Source: Flagellimonas amphidinii (GTDB taxonomy: Bacteria > Bacteroidota > Bacteroidia > Flavobacteriales > Flavobacteriaceae). From it: a stretch of DNA of 64,000 nucleotides. Location: NCBI RefSeq assembly GCF_013090115.1, contig NZ_JABFNN010000021.1:124001-188000 (forward strand), given 5' to 3'. Of the stretch, positions 48,032-57,463 are shown piece by piece. Below the pieces are notes generated by a model. That model saw only the letters and a list, made by a program, of their open reading frames with translations. It was not told the origin of the DNA and did not search any database. How positions within the stretch are numbered: the stretch's first letter is position 1; each line of letters begins with the position of its first letter. Position numbers and translations under genes: made by a program.

Positions 48032-48394
48032 AATCTACTTTTTAGTTAGTTGGTTTTTTTACTTAAAACTCATTGTCCCAAACCTTTATAATTTATTAAA
48101 GATTAATAAGCGTAAAATTTACACTTGTAAATGTATGGCTATGCTTAAAAAAAAAGTGATGAAAGTTATCCTCTTCTTGTATTATATTAACCAATATTGG
48201 AATATTAGGACGATTTCCAAGAAAATTACTACCAATAATCTGCTATTACAATGGATTCTAGAGGAAGAAATCATAATGAGGAATGCTAAAACAATCCATC
48301 AATATGAATCCATTTTATTAAGGTGTTTTTTAAGTTAAAAAATGGTAAGCTTATTGAAAAACAATCCTAACGAAGTAGAACTTATGTCTATTTA
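48032..48394. other. 363-base region upstream of susC, promoter and operator, no gene recognised
   Basis: This is the space between the end of the VCBS lipoprotein gene (48395, minus) and the susC start (48031). It is A+T-rich and holds the inverted-repeat box at 48108-48131. The minus-strand sequence AAGGTTTG at 48079-48086 is a weak match to the Bacteroidota -7 element (TAnnTTTG). A plus-strand frame running from inside susC to 48338 shows no recognisable domain and is probably spurious. Confidence 0.5.
48108..48131. promoter_or_regulatory. Putative AraR operator upstream of susC
   Basis: The core AGCGTAAAATTTACACT (48109-48125) is an 8-1-8 inverted repeat with one deviation from AGTGTAAA/TTTACACT. 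The 24-base stretch matches 16446-16469 at 21 positions, including the GTAAA flank. It lies 77-100 bases before the susC start, much as its partner lies 86-109 bases before GH51. The regulator is inferred. Confidence 0.6.
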
Positions 48395-51300
48395 TCATTT
48401 GTATTTCAAAAATTGAATTGACTCATCATTTCGTGCAAAAACTACATATTTATCTCCCGAAGGCGTTTGAGCCATTTTTTGTGCCTTTTTTACATCTCCT
48501 TTTACAAACAGACCACTTTCATAAGGAAATAACGCTTTAAAAGTATTATCACCATTCCCCAACAGAACAATTCCGTAGCTTGCATCGTTTCTTGGAGTTT
48601 CCACCTCAGAGCCATATAGATTTCCCGCCATTATAGCATCCATGTTCCCATCTCCATTGTAATCATCCACTAAAATGCTGTTCACAGATGAAAATTGAAC
48701 CGTGGGTGGTAGTTCTTTTACCTTGAATTCAAAATCCCCGAGATTTTCAATATAGACTGAGGAAAAGGTATTGGCTTTATAATGTAATGATGCGTTCAAG
48801 TTTTCAGTTCCATATACTTTAGCAAGGTCTGCTGCACCAAATTCATCATATGTTGAAAATTTCTTCTTTATAAAGGGCATTTGATCAGAACTGCATTGTC
48901 TACCGCGTAGTGGATAAACTTTTCCTTCCTCATGATATCCCAAAACAATATCCAAAGTCCCATTTTTATCAAAATCGTTGGCATAAATTTCAAAAGGCTC
49001 TTCATCAGAAGCTTTGTATTTATAATTTTCACCCAGATTCCCAGCCATTATATCAAGATCACCGTCATTGTCAAAATCTGCCAAAACAATACTATACCAC
49101 CACCCTACATAATTGTTTAGTATGGTCTTCCCAGTATTATCAAAAAAATGACCATTTCTGTTCTCAATGACTTTAATGGGCATCCATTCTCCTGAAACAA
49201 TGAGATCTAAATCGTTATCATTATCGATATCTGCCCATTGGGCATCTGACACCATGCCCAATTCCTTTAAAAAGGGAGCGACTTCATCCGAAGCATTCAC
49301 AAAACCAATTTTACCGCTTTGAGTTTCATTTCTTAGTATTGTGCTTGATGGAGAAAAGGGATATTTACCTGGTACAGTTTTTCCGCCTACAAACAAATCC
49401 ATATCCCCGTCATTGTCATAATCGGCCGCAGTTACACAAGCGCCACTTGTAGTTATGTTAGGTAATACTTTGGAAGTCTTAACAAATATGCCTTCCCCTT
49501 TATTTTCATAGAAACGATCTTGGTAATAAGTGCTTGATGCTTCTTTCTCATTTCCACCAGAAACGACATAAAGGTCTAGATCGCCATCATTATCAGCATC
49601 AAATAATTCGGCTGCACTATCTTCTTTATTCCTATCCTTTTCCCAGATGGTTACATTGGTTTCCCTAAAATCCCCATCTCTTCCTTGCAAAAAGAGAGAG
49701 GCTGCTTGTCCCAATGCTCCTCCAACAAAAAAATCATCAAGTCCATCATTATTTACATCCCCAACAGCCAACGCAGGGCCATTTTTGGAATATCTGTGAG
49801 GCAAAAGAATCTCTTTCTCAAAATCATCATATTCGTTTTCCCTGTGCACAAACAAATCCTCGAATTCTTCGGCACTTTTAAAAATAGGTTTATTAAGTTC
49901 TTTATTGTGATTTTTCTCTTCATGCACTACATTGACATAATCAACAAGCAAGGTCTGATTAGCATCAACTCCGTACATTATTTGTTGTTTTCCATCCGGC
50001 CATTGTACCCGTATTGAAGAAATACTATCCTCTTCTCCCACTCCAAAATGAAGGGTGTTACCCACCGAAGATTGAAATCCTCTCGAAACATAGAGCTCTT
50101 TGGTCTGTTTCACGTCATTTTCTTCAACCTCAACCTTACAACCTATTCCAAAAGTATTTCCCTGTGGTCCTTTAAACTTTATCTTTAGATAATTGCCTCC
50201 TTTTGATGATTCAACGGTATTATTCTGATAAATAGTGGCAGGCTCATTAATATTGTTTCCCACAATATCCAAATCACCATCATTGTCCAAATCCACATAA
50301 ACGGCACCATTGGTTACTGAGGGCATATGTAAATTCCACTTTTTGCTCATCTCTTTGAAAGTGAAATCTGAATTGTTCAGATATAATAGATTGACTTCCT
50401 TTTTCTCTGGCATCCTCTTTAAAAGGTCATCATAATAGTCGGCTATGAGGGAATCTCTATTGGCATATTTCTTCATATCGTCATAGAGTTTGGACACTCT
50501 TTGACGTTTGTACAAAATAAAGTCGTTGTTTCTGAAGGACCTCACTACTCCATTGGAGACAAATAAATCTTGCCAACCATCATTGTCCATATCAAAAAAA
50601 AGCGGCGCCCAACTCCAATTTGTAGCAGCAAGACCAGAGAATTGTGCAATGTCAGAAAATGCAGGAATCAAACCTTTTCCCAGCATATTTCCTTGGTTAA
50701 GCTGAACCGTATTGAACATATATTGATGGTGTAGACCTTTATCCACCAAATTATAAAAGCGTTTCGGGTTCATACCGCTCATATTGGTCTTTAAATCGTA
50801 GTTGTTATTGGAGACCATATCAACAGTAATGAAATCCATGAGGCCATCATTATTGATATCAGCCACATCATTGCCCATGGAAAAGTTAGATATATGGTTG
50901 GTTGCTTCATTCATGACTTCTTTAAAAGTGCCATCCCCTAGATTTAAATACATATGATCCCGCTCCGAATAATCCATTCCAACAATTATATCGGGCCACT
51001 TATCATTATTGATATCACTAATGGACACCCCAAGGCCATAACCAATACCGTTGTTGACAATACCACTTTCTTTTGAGACATCGGTGAAGTGATTGTTGTC
51101 ATTTCTAAATAGCTTGTTATTGCTGTAGCCCGACTCAGCATCCAATAAAGCATCAAGGTTTGCTTCTGTTTCGCCGGGGTCAGTGTTATGGTTGAGCAGA
51201 AACATATCTAAATCTCCATCTCTATCGTAGTCAAAAAAAGTAGCTTGTGTGGAATGGTCAGGAATATCCAAACCATATTTAGAAGCTTGTTCATCAAATA

Positions 51301-51811
51301 CCGGAACGCCATCTGCATTAGTACCAGTATTGATGTACAATTCGTTCCGTCTTGATTCAGGATTGGGATATTTACCCGATTTGGAAATATAGATATCTAA
51401 AAGGCCATCTGAATTAATGTCTACCGTTGTAACCCCAGTTGAAAATCCTTTTTTACCTTGAGCATGCGCCTGTGCGGTTACCCGTTGAAATTTCAATCCT
51501 CCCTGGTTCAAGTAAAGGGCATTATCAGAAAGATTCGCTGTAAAATACAGATCGGCCAAACCATCATTATTAAAATCCCCAACTGCAATGCCTCCGCCAT
51601 TATACAAGTATTCATAGACCACTCCATTAACACTTGGGCTTTCATTGATTCGATTTATAAAATCAAGTCCAGACTTCTCAACCGGAAGAAAACTGTAGCG
51701 TGCCTTTTCTTCAATATCATGTTCATTTTCACTATTGTCTTGCTTACGATCGCAACTAAAAAAAATCAGTGTTAGACCGAATAGAACCAATAGCTTTACT
51801 TTAATGGCCAT
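48395..51811 (-). CDS. VCBS/FG-GAP and ASPIC/UnbV surface lipoprotein (second set)
   Basis: A 1,138-residue lipoprotein (lipobox LIFFSC) built like the gene at 39964-43263. Calcium loops recur (DFNNDGLAD, DYDRDGDLD, DMDNDGWQD, DLDNDGDLD, DADNDGDLD, DYNGDGNMD), with an ASPIC/UnbV segment in the middle (TFGIGCKVEVEEND, then LHFGVGEEDS). The C-terminal part shares the run ETPRNDA with the other copy. It begins 15 bases after the lipocalin-like gene and is the last gene of the STN-SusC operon. Function is not established; surface glycan capture is a plausible inference. Confidence 0.85.
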   Translation of the reverse strand: MAIKVKLLVLFGLTLIFFSCDRKQDNSENEHDIEEKARYSFLPVEKSGLDFINRINESPSVNGVVYEYLYNGGGIAVGDFNNDGLADLYFTANLSDNALYLNQGGLKFQRVTAQAHAQGKKGFSTGVTTVDINSDGLLDIYISKSGKYPNPESRRNELYINTGTNADGVPVFDEQASKYGLDIPDHSTQATFFDYDRDGDLDMFLLNHNTDPGETEANLDALLDAESGYSNNKLFRNDNNHFTDVSKESGIVNNGIGYGLGVSISDINNDKWPDIIVGMDYSERDHMYLNLGDGTFKEVMNEATNHISNFSMGNDVADINNDGLMDFITVDMVSNNNYDLKTNMSGMNPKRFYNLVDKGLHHQYMFNTVQLNQGNMLGKGLIPAFSDIAQFSGLAATNWSWAPLFFDMDNDGWQDLFVSNGVVRSFRNNDFILYKRQRVSKLYDDMKKYANRDSLIADYYDDLLKRMPEKKEVNLLYLNNSDFTFKEMSKKWNLHMPSVTNGAVYVDLDNDGDLDIVGNNINEPATIYQNNTVESSKGGNYLKIKFKGPQGNTFGIGCKVEVEENDVKQTKELYVSRGFQSSVGNTLHFGVGEEDSISSIRVQWPDGKQQIMYGVDANQTLLVDYVNVVHEEKNHNKELNKPIFKSAEEFEDLFVHRENEYDDFEKEILLPHRYSKNGPALAVGDVNNDGLDDFFVGGALGQAASLFLQGRDGDFRETNVTIWEKDRNKEDSAAELFDADNDGDLDLYVVSGGNEKEASSTYYQDRFYENKGEGIFVKTSKVLPNITTSGACVTAADYDNDGDMDLFVGGKTVPGKYPFSPSSTILRNETQSGKIGFVNASDEVAPFLKELGMVSDAQWADIDNDNDLDLIVSGEWMPIKVIENRNGHFFDNTGKTILNNYVGWWYSIVLADFDNDGDLDIMAGNLGENYKYKASDEEPFEIYANDFDKNGTLDIVLGYHEEGKVYPLRGRQCSSDQMPFIKKKFSTYDEFGAADLAKVYGTENLNASLHYKANTFSSVYIENLGDFEFKVKELPPTVQFSSVNSILVDDYNGDGNMDAIMAGNLYGSEVETPRNDASYGIVLLGNGDNTFKALFPYESGLFVKGDVKKAQKMAQTPSGDKYVVFARNDESIQFLKYK

Positions 51812-51826
51812 GTTCTAATATTTTGA

Positions 51827-52312
51827 TTATTCTTTGTACCCTCTTAATACGCTTAACTTACCTGATGGGGTATCTGTACGGGAGTGGTAACGTATTTCGT
51901 ATCTTTCTTGGAACCCATCTGATTCAAAAATTGGCTTTTTGGGAATTTTAAGAACCAATTGCTTTTTGTCCAACGCTAAAATTTGTAGCCTAACTGTATC
52001 TTTTGCATTGTTGGTCGAGGAAAGAAAAAGGCTATCAGTGTCGCTAAAACTATAATAAAAACTACGGTAGGTTCCGTATTTGGATTCACGCATTATACTA
52101 TCCTTGCTATACACGCAAATTCCCCAATCACCACCTTCTTTAGTTTTTGTGGATGAAAATCCGTTGTAGTACGTAAATGTGGAATCAACTTTCCATGCAC
52201 CTAATAAATGGTCTTGTTTTAGATTTTTCTTATTACATTTTGTTAGGACAGCACAGCACAGCATAGCTATAGCCCATAATCTTAAATCTGATTTTTTGAT
52301 ATTGGTTTTCAT
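51827..52312 (-). CDS. Small lipocalin-like lipoprotein
   Basis: A 161-residue protein with a hydrophobic signal ending in a Cys (VLTKC), so probably a lipoprotein although the lipobox is imperfect. The opening LLGAWKVDSTFTYYNG resembles lipocalin-like domains found in Bacteroidota, and the rest is beta-strand-rich. No ligand can be named. It lies between susD (124-base gap with a hairpin) and the VCBS lipoprotein gene (15-base gap), so it belongs to this transport operon. Confidence 0.65.
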   Translation of the reverse strand: MKTNIKKSDLRLWAIAMLCCAVLTKCNKKNLKQDHLLGAWKVDSTFTYYNGFSSTKTKEGGDWGICVYSKDSIMRESKYGTYRSFYYSFSDTDSLFLSSTNNAKDTVRLQILALDKKQLVLKIPKKPIFESDGFQERYEIRYHSRTDTPSGKLSVLRGYKE

Positions 52313-52376
52313 GACCTAAAACTGAAAATAAGAAAACTATTTATTCTTTCCACAAGAACATTATATGGTATGTAAT

Positions 52377-52410
52377 AGCAAGGGACAACTAAAAAAGCTG
52401 CCCCATTGCT
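52377..52410 (-). terminator. Hairpin downstream of the second susD
   Basis: In RNA from the minus strand, arms at 52396-52410 and 52377-52390 pair over 14 positions, including two G-U pairs and one bulged U, around a five-base U loop. No clear U-run follows, so it may be an RNA-stabilising or processing hairpin and not a full terminator. Confidence 0.45.
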
Positions 52411-52436
52411 CAATTAACTAATTATACAAAACTAAC

Positions 52437-53882
52437 TCAATACCCGTCATTTTGCTCTATAACTCCATTTGAAAGATCAATTTCTCTCTGAGGAATAGCA
52501 AAATAATAATGCTTTGGTTTCGTAAAAGTCCGAGCAGGTTTAAACTGTCCTCGGTCAATTTGAAAATGTTGTACCAAATCAATGATTCCGGCTTTGTCCC
52601 ATCTTTTTAAATCGGCAAAACGCTGATTTTCACCTGCTAGCTCAACACGGCGTTCATGGATCAATTCAGTCATACCTGCTCCAGAAATTGCAGCTCCAGC
52701 TCCCAAAGAACGTGTACGCACTGCATTCAATTCAGCATCACCTGCACCAGCACCATCTCTCCTGATTTTGGCTTCGGCCACAACCAAGTAGATATCAGAA
52801 GAGCGAAGAATAGGAATATTCTGACCTCCGTCCAAACCTCCACTCGATCTCCATGAGGCAAATTTTCTGAAGTGGTAGTTGGTCTGTGACAAGCCTTCCA
52901 CATATTCGGTCACACCTGCATCACCTCCTAAATCAACCATATCGCCCAATTTGAACACGGTAGCTTCCAAACGGGGGTCGCCGGTTTCAAACTCGTCCAC
53001 CAAATCTTGGATGGGTTCGTGAAAGTCCCACCCACCCCAAGGTCTTGGCGTCGTATAGATCCGATAATCCTGGGAGTTCCAGTTGTCCAAACATTGTACG
53101 GCAAACAATACTTCAGGATTGTTCTCCGTTGCTATGGCAAAGCTATCAGCAAAATCCCCTGCCAAGGCATAAGGTCCATTAATAACCTTCTCCCCTGCTG
53201 TAATGGCACCATTTAAGTCATCCATATACAAATAGAGCTTGGCCAAAAAACCATTGACCGTACCGCTGGTTGGACGCCCTATATCATCCCCTGAATAACT
53301 GGCGGGCAATAGGTCAACGGCTTTCAACCAATCGGCTTCAATGGCCGCTTGAAACTCGGCCACGGTTGGTTTAGGCTGGTTGAACTCATTATTGATGTAG
53401 TTCTCTTCGGTTACAATGGGTAAGGCCCCATAAATAACATGCTGTCTCCATCTGGCAAAACCCCGCATAAAATAGGCTTCACCCAAAACCCTATTTTTAA
53501 GGGTCTGATCCATTTCAATATCAGGGACGTTGATCAACACGGCATGGGCACGGTTGACAATCTCGTATTTGCGGCTATAGCTTGATCGCAATTGCGAATT
53601 GGCAGCATCAAACGTTAAATCTTCAATGGCTTGGTCTTCACCGTGGTCACCAGCCCTCCAAAAATCATCGCTGACAATTTCAAAGGTCTGTTCACTATGG
53701 CCGTAAAAATCCTCATCGTCCAAGGGTTCATAGAGCGCGTTGGCCGCAGCCACGGCATCATCGGCATTTCTCCAAAATTGATCGGATGTGGACTGACCAA
53801 AAGGTTCAGTATCTAAATAATCTTCTGAACATGCCATTGCAAATACCAAGGACACAATCAAGATATATTTACTATTTTTCAT
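52437..53882 (-). CDS. SusD/RagB-type lipoprotein (second pair)
   Basis: A 481-residue outer-membrane lipoprotein (lipobox FAMACS) of the SusD family that partners the preceding SusC. Family features include NADDAVAAANALYEPL near the start, RAHAVLINVPD and AYFMRGFARWR in the helical repeats, and the C-terminal ELIHERRVELAGENQRFADLKRWDKAG. It starts 18 bases after the susC stop. Substrate is unknown; the sigma/anti-sigma regulation and the neighbouring GH92 suggest a mannose-containing glycan. Confidence 0.93.
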   Translation of the reverse strand: MKNSKYILIVSLVFAMACSEDYLDTEPFGQSTSDQFWRNADDAVAAANALYEPLDDEDFYGHSEQTFEIVSDDFWRAGDHGEDQAIEDLTFDAANSQLRSSYSRKYEIVNRAHAVLINVPDIEMDQTLKNRVLGEAYFMRGFARWRQHVIYGALPIVTEENYINNEFNQPKPTVAEFQAAIEADWLKAVDLLPASYSGDDIGRPTSGTVNGFLAKLYLYMDDLNGAITAGEKVINGPYALAGDFADSFAIATENNPEVLFAVQCLDNWNSQDYRIYTTPRPWGGWDFHEPIQDLVDEFETGDPRLEATVFKLGDMVDLGGDAGVTEYVEGLSQTNYHFRKFASWRSSGGLDGGQNIPILRSSDIYLVVAEAKIRRDGAGAGDAELNAVRTRSLGAGAAISGAGMTELIHERRVELAGENQRFADLKRWDKAGIIDLVQHFQIDRGQFKPARTFTKPKHYYFAIPQREIDLSNGVIEQNDGY

Positions 53883-53900
53883 CTTTATAGCTTTTTTTGA

Positions 53901-56900
53901 TTAAAATTTAATGGTGGTTCCTAAGGTAAAGGTGCGCGCCTGTGGGTATTGGGCGTAATCCACATTCTTTTGTAGATTTCCATATGTATTCTGGTTGATG
54001 TATCCCAATTCAGGATCCATTCCAGAATAATCGGTAATGGTAAACACGTTTTGACCAGTAACATAAATCCTGATTTTTTCAATACCTATAGGATTGAGAA
54101 TTTCTGAAGGAAGGTTATACCCTATCGATAAGTTCTTCAACCTAAAGAAGCCTCCATTTTCCACAAAAAGATCAGAGGTCCGGTGGTTGAGGTTGTCTCT
54201 ATTGGTGGTCATCCTGGGAATGCTATTACTCGTCCCTTCGCCATTCCAACGGTTGATGGCCTCTGCATACATATTAAAGGGATAGGTGGGATCCAAGCCC
54301 TGCATACGGTCGGCATTATAGATATCCACACCGGCCTCACCCAAGAAAAAGGCGTTAATATCAAAATTCTTGTAGTTCAACCCAAGATTAAGACCATAGG
54401 TAACGTCTGGGTTGGGATCGCCAATAACAACCCTATCCTGATCATCAATAATGCCATCGCCGGTCATATCCACAAAACGTACATCCCCTGGCTGTATAGA
54501 CCCTGCCGCTCTTCGTGGATCATTGGTAATATTGGGATCATTGGCAACTTCCGAAGCATTTTGGTACAAACCATCGGTACGCCATCCATAAAATGTGCCA
54601 ATGGGTTGACCAACAAATGTTCTGGTAATCTCTTGATTAGGCCTTCCATAAAATTGACTCTGTAAAAATTCATTCTCCCCTAAATCGAGTATTTCATTGT
54701 CGATGAATGAGGCATTGGCAGCAATACTGAAGGACAGATCATCTCCAAAAGTACCATTGTAGCTAAGTTCAATTTCTAGTCCTTTGTTTCGCAACGAACC
54801 TACATTTTGGTCGGGAATGTCAGCACGCCCCAATGAACTCAAGGATGCAGGGGCCAATAGCATATCTTCGGTTTCCTTAATGAAATAGCCAACCTTACCG
54901 TTTAACTTGTAGTCAAACAAATCGAATTCCACCCCAAAATCAGTCAATTCGGCAATTTCCCAGCCTATGTTGACATTCGGTATCCTTGAAAGACTTGCTC
55001 CAGTAATCTGTTCACCTCCAAAGGAATACCTTCTACTGGCATTGATCAACGCCAAATATTGGAAGGGGTCTACATTTTGATTGCCCAAACGTCCCCAACT
55101 ACCGCTTAGTTTTATATTATCGATGGTATTGCTTTTGAACCAGTCTTCTTCAGAAACTCGCCAACCCGCAGAAAAAGCAGGAAAGTTGCCCCAACGGTTG
55201 TCCTCTGCAAAACGGGATGTACCATCCCTTCTGAATACGGCCGAGAATAGGTATTTGCCCTTATAGTCATAGTTCAATCGACCAAAATAAGAGGCCAAGC
55301 GAATTTTTTCCTTATTTCCGCTAATATCATCCAAGGTTTCACCCGATTCAGGTACGCGTTGTGTAGGGTCTTCATTGGAAAAACCATCGATTTCCGCAGA
55401 AAACCAATCCGTCTCAAATGCCTGAGTGGTATACCCTCCCACAAATTTCACATTATGGGCATCGGCAACGACCTTTTGATAGGTCAAATAATATTCGTTG
55501 AGCAAGGAATATTGTTCCTCATACCTACGATACAAATCGGCAATATCATTTTGCCGTGTTTGATCGGTAATCTGGGGTGAATACTCATCCCAATCCTTTA
55601 AGGTGGCATCCACCGCAAAATTGGCCCTGAACTTCAATCCTTCCATAAGGTTAAATTCGGTGTAGATATTGCCCAACAAACGGTTTCGGGTTTCTTCCTG
55701 ATCAGTGATATCCACCATATAAACGGGGTTATTGATATCCCCAAATTCCGTACTGACCTGTGTAGAACTGTAGGAGCCATCTTCATTTCTTACCGGAAGC
55801 GCAGGATTGAAACGAATGGCACTCCATAAGTAACCACTTTGGGCAGAATTGGTATTCAAAAAATTGCCGCTTTGACGGGTCAACTGCATATTCTCACCAA
55901 AAGTCAGCCATTTAGTCAATTTATGATCGGAATTTATTCTAAAATTAATTCTCTTATAGAAAGAATTTTTTATCATCCCGTCCTCTTTAAAATACCCTCC
56001 TGAAATAGAATAGGCTGATTTTTCAGAACCTCCCGTAATGGTAAAATCAATGTTATTGGTGGAACCCGTACCCAGCAATTCGTCTTGCCAGTTGGTACGC
56101 TGCACGGCATAATAGGGATCGTCCCAAATGGCATTTCCTTCTATACCGTCATTAGTGTACCGTTCTTTTTTTAACGTTACCAAATCAGGAGCCTCCAACA
56201 CATCGATCGTTTTAATGGCATTGGAAAATCCGGCATAGCCATTTATGGTAACCGATAATTTTTGGTTGCGACGGCCTTTTTTGGTGGTCACGAGCACTAC
56301 CCCGTTAGCGGCCCGAAGCCCGTAAATAGCTGAAGTAGAAGCATCTTTCAATACTTCGATGGATTGAATATCATTGGGGTTGATATCGTCGATGCTTCCA
56401 GAGGGAACACCATCAATAACAACTAAAGGTGAAGCATTGTTCACCGTACCTGTACCCCGCACCCTAATCTGTCCTGCTTGACCTGGTGCACCACCGTTGC
56501 GCACCACATTTACCCCAGCCGCACGGCCTTGCAAGGCTTGAGAAGCTCCGGGAACGGGAACATTTTCAATAGCTTCACCGCCTACGGACGCCACAGAACC
56601 CGTTACTTTGGTCTTTTCTTGGGTTCCATAACCTACAACAACAACTTCATCTAGACCAGCAGCATCCTCAGCCATAGTAATCGACATCGCAGTTTGTACG
56701 TCAACAGGCACTTCCATTGTTCTAAATCCTAGATAAGAAATAACCAGGACAGCATTTTCGCCAGCCACATCTATGGAAAAATTTCCATCAAAATCTGTTA
56801 ACGTACCATTGGTGGTTCCTTTTTCTAAAATATTGGCGCCAGCCAAGGGAATTCCATTGGAGTCCAAGACACTACCAGTTACTGAGTATTGTAATTTTTC

Positions 56901-57296
56901 TGGCTTATTGATAATATCCCAAGATTTTTCATCTCTTTTCTGAAAGAGTAAAATCTTCCTATTGTCCACTTCATAAGAAGTTTGGGTCCTGGAAAAAAGT
57001 TTATCTAAAACCCTATTGATTCTTTGTTTTCTTACAGTGAGGGAAATTTTTCGATTAAGATTTACCTCTTTAATATTAAAAAGAAACTTAAATTCTGTAG
57101 TTGCTTCAATTTCATCAATCACTTCAGCTACAGTAGCGTTCTGAATATCAAGCGAGACCCGCACGTTCTGGGAATATGAAGAATTGGCTCTTATCATGAA
57201 CACCGTAGTGAAAAGAAAAAGAAACGAAAGCTTCATTTTTAGGTCTAGCTTAAACTCCCAAGGTCCAAGGAACCATGAGTTTATTGGTTTTTTCAT
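53901..57296 (-). CDS. SusC-type TonB-dependent transporter with STN signalling domain
   Basis: A 1,131-residue outer-membrane importer. After the signal peptide (ending near SYSQN) comes a secretin/TonB short N-terminal (STN) domain (about 45-115, with VRVSLDIQNATVAEVIDEIE), which contacts a FecR anti-sigma factor when substrate binds. A carboxypeptidase-like domain and plug follow (VVVVGYGTQEKTK, and IEVLKDASTSAIYGLRAANGVVLVTTKK), and the barrel ends in an aromatic residue (TLGTTIKF). It lies 167 bases after fecR on the same strand, so this is a sigma/anti-sigma-regulated uptake system. Confidence 0.95.
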   Translation of the reverse strand: MKKPINSWFLGPWEFKLDLKMKLSFLFLFTTVFMIRANSSYSQNVRVSLDIQNATVAEVIDEIEATTEFKFLFNIKEVNLNRKISLTVRKQRINRVLDKLFSRTQTSYEVDNRKILLFQKRDEKSWDIINKPEKLQYSVTGSVLDSNGIPLAGANILEKGTTNGTLTDFDGNFSIDVAGENAVLVISYLGFRTMEVPVDVQTAMSITMAEDAAGLDEVVVVGYGTQEKTKVTGSVASVGGEAIENVPVPGASQALQGRAAGVNVVRNGGAPGQAGQIRVRGTGTVNNASPLVVIDGVPSGSIDDINPNDIQSIEVLKDASTSAIYGLRAANGVVLVTTKKGRRNQKLSVTINGYAGFSNAIKTIDVLEAPDLVTLKKERYTNDGIEGNAIWDDPYYAVQRTNWQDELLGTGSTNNIDFTITGGSEKSAYSISGGYFKEDGMIKNSFYKRINFRINSDHKLTKWLTFGENMQLTRQSGNFLNTNSAQSGYLWSAIRFNPALPVRNEDGSYSSTQVSTEFGDINNPVYMVDITDQEETRNRLLGNIYTEFNLMEGLKFRANFAVDATLKDWDEYSPQITDQTRQNDIADLYRRYEEQYSLLNEYYLTYQKVVADAHNVKFVGGYTTQAFETDWFSAEIDGFSNEDPTQRVPESGETLDDISGNKEKIRLASYFGRLNYDYKGKYLFSAVFRRDGTSRFAEDNRWGNFPAFSAGWRVSEEDWFKSNTIDNIKLSGSWGRLGNQNVDPFQYLALINASRRYSFGGEQITGASLSRIPNVNIGWEIAELTDFGVEFDLFDYKLNGKVGYFIKETEDMLLAPASLSSLGRADIPDQNVGSLRNKGLEIELSYNGTFGDDLSFSIAANASFIDNEILDLGENEFLQSQFYGRPNQEITRTFVGQPIGTFYGWRTDGLYQNASEVANDPNITNDPRRAAGSIQPGDVRFVDMTGDGIIDDQDRVVIGDPNPDVTYGLNLGLNYKNFDINAFFLGEAGVDIYNADRMQGLDPTYPFNMYAEAINRWNGEGTSNSIPRMTTNRDNLNHRTSDLFVENGGFFRLKNLSIGYNLPSEILNPIGIEKIRIYVTGQNVFTITDYSGMDPELGYINQNTYGNLQKNVDYAQYPQARTFTLGTTIKF

Positions 57297-57463
57297 AATT
57301 TTGAATGTTTAATAGTGGTTACTCGTTTTTTTGATCACTTAACATATCGGGGAATGTGCCAGCATTTCCCGATTTTTTGTTCAACTAATTTCCCCGTTGA
57401 ACTTTAAGTATTAATTTGGTTTTATTTGATTTTTACTTCATTGATACTAGGATGATTTTTTAG

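Noticed and set aside
16391-48082. A second shared motif, TTTGGGACA, downstream of both inverted-repeat boxes
   Set aside because: The distance from the box differs (about 45 versus 25 bases), and the motif is short enough to be chance or part of a promoter.
47988-48338. A 116-codon plus-strand frame over the susC start
   Set aside because: It overlaps the susC signal-peptide coding region and the promoter, and its sequence is low in complexity (Lys and Ile rich).
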